Shown here piece by piece: positions 4,233 through 9,283 of a stretch of 9,283 nt of DNA (position 1 is its first letter; each line of letters begins with the position of its first letter). The position numbers and the translations under genes were made by a program. Source of the DNA: Actinomycetota bacterium (GTDB taxonomy: Bacteria > Actinomycetota > Acidimicrobiia > Acidimicrobiales > CADCSY01); the NCBI GenBank assembly GCA_016178435.1, contig JACOTK010000311.1, positions 1-9,283 on the forward strand. Direction: 5' to 3'. Under the pieces are notes generated by a model, which worked only from the letters and a program-made list of their open reading frames with translations, had not been told where the DNA came from and searched no databases.

Positions 4233-6230
4233 GTGGGCCCTCCGGCCGACAGGTACCGAGGGGACAGGTTCCAACGGGACGCACGGCAACCGCACGCACG
4301 GCAACGGGACGCACAGCAACCGGACGCACGGCAACGGGACGCACGGCAACGGGACGCACGGCAACGGGACGCACGGCAACGGGACGCACGGCAACGGGAC
4401 CCGGGAGCCCAAGGGGTCGTGCCGTCGATCGGGATCTCGACACTCGATCGTCGTCGACCGCCCACCCCTCGTCGACCGCCCACCGGTTGCGCCGGAGACC
4501 CGGCGAAGCGCTCGATCGCCCTCCTTGTGGTCGTGCTTGTCCTGCTCGGGGCTATTGCGGCACGGACGGGATACCTGCAGGTGGTCGCATCGGATGACTA
4601 TGTCGCTGCCGGCCTGAGGCAACGCATCACCCCGATTGCTCTGCCTGCGGACCGGGGATCGATCTTCGATCGCAACGGCGATGAGTTGGCGATGTCGGTG
4701 CCCAGCACGACGGTCTGGGCAGACCCGCTCCAGGTGGTGCATCCGCAGGAGGCAGCCAATGTGCTGGCGCCCGTACTGGAGGCCGACCCGGTCGCGATCG
4801 AGGCCGCCCTGCGCACCAAGGGTCGTTTCGTCTACGTCAAGCGCCAGTTGACGCCCGAGATGGGAACGCGTGTCGCTGCCCTGTTCCGCGACATCACGAT
4901 GGACGACAAGGGAAAGCCGAGGCATGACCACCCGCTCAAGGGTGTCTTCCTTCGTGACGAACCCACTCGCGTGAGACCCGCGGGTGACCTTGCCCGAGCG
5001 CTCCTGGGTGGTGTCGACCCCGACGGCAGGGGCTACGCCGGACTGGAGGACCAATACGACAAACCGCTGTTGGGTACGCCCGGTGAGCTCTTGATCGAAC
5101 GTGATCTCAAGGGCAACACGATCGCTGCCGGCGAGCAGCGCCTCAACCCGGCCCTGCGGGGAGCGGACCTCGTGTTGACCGTCGACCGATCACTGCAATA
5201 CGAGGTGGAGCGGGTACTGGGTGATGCGGTTGCGTCGTCGCAGGCCAAGGGGGCCATGGCGGTGGTCATGAATCCACGCACAGGTGAGGTCCTCGCCATG
5301 GCCAACATGACGGCGGGCCGGGACGGGGCGCCACCGGTTCCGGCAGGTTCCAACGCTGCCCTGGTCTCAACCTTCGAGCCCGGGTCGGTCAACAAGATCG
5401 TCACGATGGCGGCTGCCATCGAGGAAGGCGTCCACAAGCCCACCGACGTGCTCGTGGTCCCCGACAGGCTGCCGGTCTCGGTGCACACCTTCAGTGATCA
5501 CGATCCCCATGGACCGATGTCATGGACGCTCGCCGACATCCTGAGTCAGTCCTCGAACGTCGGCACCATCATGGTTGCCCAGGAGCTCGGAGCGACGAGG
5601 GTCGACGAGTATCTCAGGAAGTTCGGTCTCAGCTCGTTCACGGGGCTCGACTTTCCCAAGGAGTCCCGAGGCAGCATGCTCGACCTCTCGGAGTGGAACG
5701 GCACCTCGATCGGGTCGATCCCGATCGGCCAGGGGGTGGCGGTCAACGCCATGCAGATGCTCGGTGCCTTCAACATCATCGCCAACAAAGGTGTTGCCAT
5801 TCCGCCCAGGTTGGTCCGGGCCACCGTCGACGGACAGGGAGTGGAGAAGCTCACCCGACCTGGCGGGTCCCGAAAGGTCATCTCCGAGGCAACGGCGCAG
5901 GAGGTCACTCGAATGCTGGTCCGTGCCGTCGCGGACGGTACCGGTGACAAGGCCCGCATCGATCGCTACACCGTGGCGGGCAAGACGGGAACGGCGCGCA
6001 AGCCATCCGTGACGAGCCGCGGCTACGTCGAGGGCGCCTACATGGCATCCTTTGCCGGTTTCGTGCCGGCCGAGAACCCGCAGCTCTCGGCCATCGTGGT
6101 GATCGACGAGCCGGTCGGGGGCATCTACGGTGGCCAGATCGCAGCTCCTGTCTTTGCCCAGATCAGTCAATACGCCTTACGCCTGTTGCGCATCCCGCCG
6201 CCCCCCGGCCCGGCGGGCGCCCCTCGATGA
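4233..6230 (+). CDS. ftsI: septal peptidoglycan transpeptidase FtsI (class B PBP, PBP3)
   Basis: As drawn the product has 665 residues. The transmembrane helix is at about 94-110, followed by the dimerisation domain start PADRGSIFDRNGDELA and the transpeptidase domain. All three penicillin-binding motifs are intact: SVNK with nucleophile S385, SSN at 440-442, and KTGT at 584-587. There are no C-terminal PASTA domains; the protein ends in a short Pro-rich tail. It cross-links septal peptidoglycan with FtsW. The start is uncertain. GTG 4233 follows ftsL by 39 bp but has no ribosome binding site, and gives a cytoplasmic tail with ARQRD pentapeptides from the 15-bp repeats. GTG 4419 has weak purine-rich sequence (GGGAG at 4403, AAGGGG at 4411) and gives 603 residues with a short tail. 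Long basic N-terminal tails occur in mycobacterial FtsI, so both are plausible. The stop overlaps murE as ATGA. Confidence 0.93.
   Translation: MGPPADRYRGDRFQRDARQPHARQRDAQQPDARQRDARQRDARQRDARQRDARQRDPGAQGVVPSIGISTLDRRRPPTPRRPPTGCAGDPAKRSIALLVVVLVLLGAIAARTGYLQVVASDDYVAAGLRQRITPIALPADRGSIFDRNGDELAMSVPSTTVWADPLQVVHPQEAANVLAPVLEADPVAIEAALRTKGRFVYVKRQLTPEMGTRVAALFRDITMDDKGKPRHDHPLKGVFLRDEPTRVRPAGDLARALLGGVDPDGRGYAGLEDQYDKPLLGTPGELLIERDLKGNTIAAGEQRLNPALRGADLVLTVDRSLQYEVERVLGDAVASSQAKGAMAVVMNPRTGEVLAMANMTAGRDGAPPVPAGSNAALVSTFEPGSVNKIVTMAAAIEEGVHKPTDVLVVPDRLPVSVHTFSDHDPHGPMSWTLADILSQSSNVGTIMVAQELGATRVDEYLRKFGLSSFTGLDFPKESRGSMLDLSEWNGTSIGSIPIGQGVAVNAMQMLGAFNIIANKGVAIPPRLVRATVDGQGVEKLTRPGGSRKVISEATAQEVTRMLVRAVADGTGDKARIDRYTVAGKTGTARKPSVTSRGYVEGAYMASFAGFVPAENPQLSAIVVIDEPVGGIYGGQIAAPVFAQISQYALRLLRIPPPPGPAGAPR
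4272..4400 (+). repeat. 15-bp tandem repeat (8.6 copies) at the ftsL/ftsI junction
   Basis: The unit CAACGGGACGCACGG is repeated head to tail in eight full copies starting at 4272, 4287, 4302, 4317, 4332, 4347, 4362 and 4377, plus nine bases of a ninth. Copies 1 and 5-8 are identical. Copy 2 differs at two bases, and copies 3 and 4 at one each. The identical right-hand block suggests recent copy-number change by slippage. The unit is a multiple of three, so copy changes keep every frame open. In the ftsI frame it reads QRDAR, in the other forward frames NGTHG-like and TATGR-like. There is no spacer between units, so it is not a CRISPR array. Confidence 0.97.
4451..4484 (+). repeat. 18-bp period direct repeat inside the ftsI N-terminal tail
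   Basis: TCGTCGACCGCCCACC occurs at 4451-4466 and again at 4469-4484. In the ftsI frame it encodes two RRPPT blocks just before the transmembrane helix. It is a second, short duplication 50 bp after the 15-bp array and marks this linker as prone to repeat expansion. Confidence 0.85.
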
Positions 6231-7681
6231 GCGTTCACCCGACCGAGTTGGTGGCCAGGCTGCCGACGGCATCGCCGCGGGTCGAGCTCATCGGAGCGCC
6301 GCCGGACCAGGCCCTGACGATGGTGACGCACGATTCACGCGAGGTTCGACCGGGCGCACTGTTCTGTTGCGTCGTGGGACGGACTGTCGACGGTCACGAC
6401 CACGCCGCCGAGGCGGTCGCGAAGGGCGCGGTGGCGCTCTTGTGCGAACGACCCCTCGATCTCGGGGTGTGGGAGCTTCGGGTCGACAACGTGCGTGAGG
6501 CGATGGGGCATGTCGCAGCGGCCTTCCACGACCACCCGTCCCGGTCGTTGGAGGTCGTGGGCGTCACGGGGACCAACGGCAAGACGACCGTGGCGTGGTG
6601 GCTTCGGGCCGTTCTCGATGCGGCGGGTCGGTCCTGCGGTCTCATCGGCACCATCGGGGGACCACGCACAACGCCCGAAGCCACCGATCTCCAGGCGATG
6701 CTCGCCGCCTGGCGGGACGAGGGCAGGACATCGGTGGCCATGGAGGTCTCGTCGCACGCTCTGGCGCTGTCGAGGGTGGAGGGAACCTGGTTCTCCATGG
6801 CCGTCTTCACCAATCTCGGGCGGGACCATCTTGATTTTCACCCGTCCCGGGAGGACTACTTCAAGGCCAAGGCCAAGCTCTTCGATCCGTCCCGCACCGC
6901 AGCAGCCGTCGTGAACGTGGATGACCCTCACGGCCGTCTCCTGTTGGATGCGGCGCTGGTGCCCACCCGTGCCTACAGCCTGGCTGACGTAACCGATCTG
7001 CACGTCGGCATGACGTCCTGCCACGGGGTCTGGCAGGGCCGGAGGCTGGAGGTGCCCGCCGGGGGCTCGTTCAATGTCTCGAATGCCCTCGCTGCTGCAA
7101 CCGCAGCCCTCGAGCTCGGTATCGACGCCGATGTGATCGTCGAGGGCCTCGCCGGCGCAGTTCCTGTTCCGGGCAGGTTTCAGGCAGTTCATGCCGGTCA
7201 GCCCTTCGGTGTCATTGTTGACTACGCACACACGCCTGACGGCCTGGATCAGATGCTCCAAGCGCTTCGTTCGGTGACGACCGGGCGAGTGATCGTGGTT
7301 TTCGGATGCGGTGGTGATCGTGATCAGGGCAAGCGTGCACTGATGGGTGAGGTGGCGGCGGAGCGGGCGGACATCGTGATCGCGACCTCGGACAACCCGC
7401 GTTCGGAGGATCCCCAGCGGATTCTCGACGCCATCGTCAAGGGTGCCAAGGGCGTCAAGGGCGCCGGGGTGCTCGAGGTCGAACAGGACCGTCGCGCCGC
7501 GATCGCACGGGCGCTTAGCCTGGCGCATGCCGGTGACGTGGTGTTGGTGGCGGGAAAGGGTCACGAGACCACCCAGACCATCGGTGATGTGGTGCTGGAT
7601 TTCATCGACCCGGCAGTTGTGACCGAGGAGTGGGGGCGCATCGAGCGCGGTGGCACGGTTGACCGTGGTGACGGCTCTTGA
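6227..7681 (+). CDS. murE: UDP-MurNAc-tripeptide synthetase MurE (meso-DAP type)
   Basis: The 484-residue cytoplasmic ligase adds the third residue of the stem peptide to UDP-MurNAc-L-Ala-D-Glu using ATP. Visible motifs are the N-terminal THDSREVRPGALF (34-46), the P-loop GTNGKTT (115-121), TTPEATDLQ (148-156), MEVSSHAL (172-179), FTNLGRDHLDFH (194-205), and YFKAKAKLF (211-219) with the probable carbamylated lysine K215. Further on are VDYAHTPDGL (331-340), FGCGGDRDQGKR (359-370), DNPRSEDP (389-396) and GKGHE (443-447). DNPR is the signature for meso-diaminopimelate, so the wall is probably DAP-type. The loop between GTIG (141-144) and TTPE is short compared with many homologues. The start overlaps the ftsI stop (ATGA), and the stop overlaps mraY (TTGA). 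murF, expected next, is missing here. Confidence 0.97.
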   Translation: MSVHPTELVARLPTASPRVELIGAPPDQALTMVTHDSREVRPGALFCCVVGRTVDGHDHAAEAVAKGAVALLCERPLDLGVWELRVDNVREAMGHVAAAFHDHPSRSLEVVGVTGTNGKTTVAWWLRAVLDAAGRSCGLIGTIGGPRTTPEATDLQAMLAAWRDEGRTSVAMEVSSHALALSRVEGTWFSMAVFTNLGRDHLDFHPSREDYFKAKAKLFDPSRTAAAVVNVDDPHGRLLLDAALVPTRAYSLADVTDLHVGMTSCHGVWQGRRLEVPAGGSFNVSNALAAATAALELGIDADVIVEGLAGAVPVPGRFQAVHAGQPFGVIVDYAHTPDGLDQMLQALRSVTTGRVIVVFGCGGDRDQGKRALMGEVAAERADIVIATSDNPRSEDPQRILDAIVKGAKGVKGAGVLEVEQDRRAAIARALSLAHAGDVVLVAGKGHETTQTIGDVVLDFIDPAVVTEEWGRIERGGTVDRGDGS

Positions 7682-8715
7682 TAGCGCTTCTTCTCGCAGC
7701 GGGCGTGGCGATGGGAGTCTCGCTCGTCGGCACACCATTCCTGATCCGTTGGCTTCACGATCGGGGGATCGGTCAGCCCATTCGTGAGGACGGGCCCGCC
7801 GGCCACGTCACCAAGGCCGGGACACCAACGATGGGTGGCATCACGATCGTCGGGGGAGCAATGGCCGGCTATCTGGTGAGTCACCTCCGGGTGGGTGCCA
7901 TCTTCACCTGGGGTGGCATCCTGGTCATCCTGGCCATCGCCGGCACCGGGGTGGTCGGTTTGCTCGACGATTGGATCAAGGTTCGCAATGCGCGCAATCT
8001 CGGTCTCAACAAACGCACCAAGTTGGCAGGCCTGTTGATCGTTGCGGTGGGTTTCTCGGTTCTGGCGATCCGTCTCGCAAGTGTGTCCACCGAGTTGTCC
8101 TTCACACGCACGGGCTCGTTCAACGTCGATTTGGGCTCGGTGCTCTGGGCGCTGTGGGCGGTGCTGATGATCCTCGGGACGGCGAATGCCGTGAACCTCA
8201 CCGACGGCCTTGACGGCCTGGCGGCGGGATCAGGCATCTTCTCCTTTGCCGCCTACGTCGTGATCGGCTTCTGGGCCTTTCGCCATTTCGAGATCTACGC
8301 GATCCCCCAGGCGCTCGATCTTGCCCTCGTGGCGGCATCCATGATGGGGGCATGCGCCGGATTCCTCTGGTGGAACGCCGCACCCGCGCGCATCTTCATG
8401 GGCGACACCGGTTCGCTGGCCATCGGCACCGGGCTGGCATGTCTCGCTCTGCTGACCAACACGCACCTGCTGCTGCCCCTGCTGGGGGGGATCTATGTCA
8501 TCGAGACCCTGTCGGTCATCATCCAGGTGATCTCCTTTCGCGTGTTCCGCCGACGGATCTTCCGCATGGCGCCGATCCACCACCATTTCGAGCTGGCCGG
8601 GTGGCCCGAGACAACGGTCATCATTCGGTTCTGGTTGCTCGCCGGCATCGCGACGGCGGCAGCCGTCGGCCTCTTCTATGCCGACTACCTTTCCATTCCG
8701 GGCGTCTTCGACTGA
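7678..8715 (+). CDS. mraY: phospho-MurNAc-pentapeptide-transferase MraY
   Basis: The 345-residue polytopic membrane enzyme transfers phospho-MurNAc-pentapeptide from UDP to undecaprenyl phosphate, making lipid I. Family blocks are all present: GQPIREDGP (32-40), KAGTPTMGGI (46-55), LLDDWIKVRNARNLGLNKRTK (95-115) with the conserved Asp pair D97-D98, and NAVNLTDGLDGLAAG (170-184). Later come NAAPARIFMGDTGSLAIG (233-250) with D243, and APIHHHFELAGWPE (298-311). The length is normal. I chose the TTG start at 7678 because it overlaps the murE stop as TTGA and keeps the whole first transmembrane helix; the later GTG (7705) and ATG (7711) would cut into that helix. No strong ribosome binding site is seen, so translation probably depends on coupling to murE. 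Confidence 0.96.
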   Translation: MIALLLAAGVAMGVSLVGTPFLIRWLHDRGIGQPIREDGPAGHVTKAGTPTMGGITIVGGAMAGYLVSHLRVGAIFTWGGILVILAIAGTGVVGLLDDWIKVRNARNLGLNKRTKLAGLLIVAVGFSVLAIRLASVSTELSFTRTGSFNVDLGSVLWALWAVLMILGTANAVNLTDGLDGLAAGSGIFSFAAYVVIGFWAFRHFEIYAIPQALDLALVAASMMGACAGFLWWNAAPARIFMGDTGSLAIGTGLACLALLTNTHLLLPLLGGIYVIETLSVIIQVISFRVFRRRIFRMAPIHHHFELAGWPETTVIIRFWLLAGIATAAAVGLFYADYLSIPGVFD

Positions 8716-8753
8716 TGGGGTATCGGAGCGGTCCTCGGGTGCGCAGGCGATGA
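8715..8753 (+). CDS. 12-codon ORF bridging mraY and murD (possible coupling peptide)
   Basis: The ATG at 8715 shares its A with the mraY stop (TGATG). The frame reads MGYRSGPRVRRR and ends with a TGA that overlaps the murD start as ATGA. It spans the 34-bp gap between mraY and murD. Both junctions are of the termination-reinitiation type seen elsewhere in this operon. The product is tiny and basic and has no recognised function. It may serve only to carry ribosomes to murD, or may be chance. It lies at the very limit of what sequence can support. Confidence 0.3.
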   Translation: MGYRSGPRVRRR

Positions 8754-9283
8754 GCGCACGGGTTGAGCTTCCCCGAGGTCGTGTTCTGGTCGTGGGGCTC
8801 GGTGTCGCAGGTGAGGCGGCCGCGCGTCACCTGCATCGTCGGGGATGCACCGTCACGATCGTCGAGGACGTGCCGACAGCACCGGGTCGAGCTCGGTTCG
8901 CCGAGATCGAGGCGCCGGGCATGACCTTGGTGGAGCAGCCCGACGAGTCCACGGTCGCAAGGTTGGTCCACGCGTGTGATCTGGTTGTTCCCAGTCCGGG
9001 CGTGCTCCCGACTCATCCGGCTCTGCTCCTTGCCCGAGCGGAGCAGATCCCGGTCTGGAGCGAGTTCGAGTTGGCGACACGTTGGTCGAGCATTCCCGTC
9101 GTTGCGGTCACCGGCACCAACGGAAAGACCACGGTCACGACGCTGGTGGAGCGCATGTTGAGGGCCGGCGGGCTACGGACAGTCGCCGCCGGCAACACGG
9201 ACCTGCCACTCATCGACGCGATCGACGACCTCGCGCTCGACGTGGTGGTCGTCGAGGCCTCGTCGTTCCGACTGGCCTTCAGT
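8750..9283 (+). CDS. murD: UDP-MurNAc-L-alanine:D-glutamate ligase MurD, 5' part
   Basis: The first 178 codons are present; the gene runs off the right edge. The protein starts with a Rossmann-like domain, RVLVVGLGVAGEAAARHL (11-28), then DLVVPSPGVLPTHP (77-90), which matches the VxSPGI block of MurD, and PVWSEFELA (101-109). The ATP-binding P-loop GTNGKTT is at 122-128, followed by AAGNTDLPL (146-154) and VVVEASSFRL (166-175), the counterpart of the ExSSFQL motif. MurD adds D-glutamate to UDP-MurNAc-L-alanine in the cytoplasm. The ATG at 8750 gives the normal short lead-in to the glycine-rich loop; the sequence before it is only weakly Shine-Dalgarno-like, and the start overlaps the stop of a 12-codon ORF as ATGA. 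Confidence 0.95.
   Translation, partial: MSARVELPRGRVLVVGLGVAGEAAARHLHRRGCTVTIVEDVPTAPGRARFAEIEAPGMTLVEQPDESTVARLVHACDLVVPSPGVLPTHPALLLARAEQIPVWSEFELATRWSSIPVVAVTGTNGKTTVTTLVERMLRAGGLRTVAAGNTDLPLIDAIDDLALDVVVVEASSFRLAFS

Noticed and set aside
4272..4400. CRISPR-like array
   Set aside because: The units are 15 bp with no spacers between them and no cas genes nearby; it is a plain tandem repeat.

Overview
The window is a high-GC chromosomal segment carrying the start of a division and cell wall (dcw) cluster: mraZ, rsmH (mraW), an ftsL-type gene, ftsI, murE, mraY and murD on the + strand. Several signs point to an actinobacterium. Base composition is strongly GC-rich, MurE carries the DNPR motif of meso-diaminopimelate ligases, and a multi-stem RNA resembling the actinobacterial mraW RNA motif lies between mraZ and rsmH. 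The small operon and the divergent Lgt make an acidimicrobial relative plausible, but that placement is inference from memory of such clusters, not a computed phylogeny.

Layout. Positions 2-918 hold the 3' end of a menC-like enolase-superfamily gene, overlapped by ATGA with a lipoate/biotin ligase-family gene. These converge on lgt (954-1835, minus), a prolipoprotein diacylglyceryl transferase with several substituted key residues. lgt and mraZ are divergent and share a 258-bp control region. It holds a G-quadruplex-type G tract (1951-1971) and seven AAAGTGG-like boxes at 10-11 bp spacing (1975-2043), which look like an unusually long MraZ operator. After mraZ come the structured RNA (2542-2657), a good ribosome binding site, and rsmH.

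From rsmH onward the genes are tightly packed: rsmH/ftsL (ATGA), ftsI/murE (ATGA), murE/mraY (TTGA), and mraY/12-codon ORF/murD (TGATG, then ATGA). The one break is ftsL to ftsI. There an array of 15-bp tandem repeats (4272-4400) sits in a stretch where all three forward frames are open, and the ftsI start is uncertain. murF, usually between murE and mraY, is absent from that place. murD runs off the right edge.

Functionally, MraZ would control the cluster. RsmH methylates 16S rRNA. The FtsL-like protein and FtsI belong to the septal peptidoglycan machinery. MurE, MraY and MurD make the lipid-linked peptidoglycan precursor. No wholly new system is evident; the most notable signals are the extended MraZ box array, the structured RNA before rsmH, and the minisatellite at the ftsL/ftsI junction.
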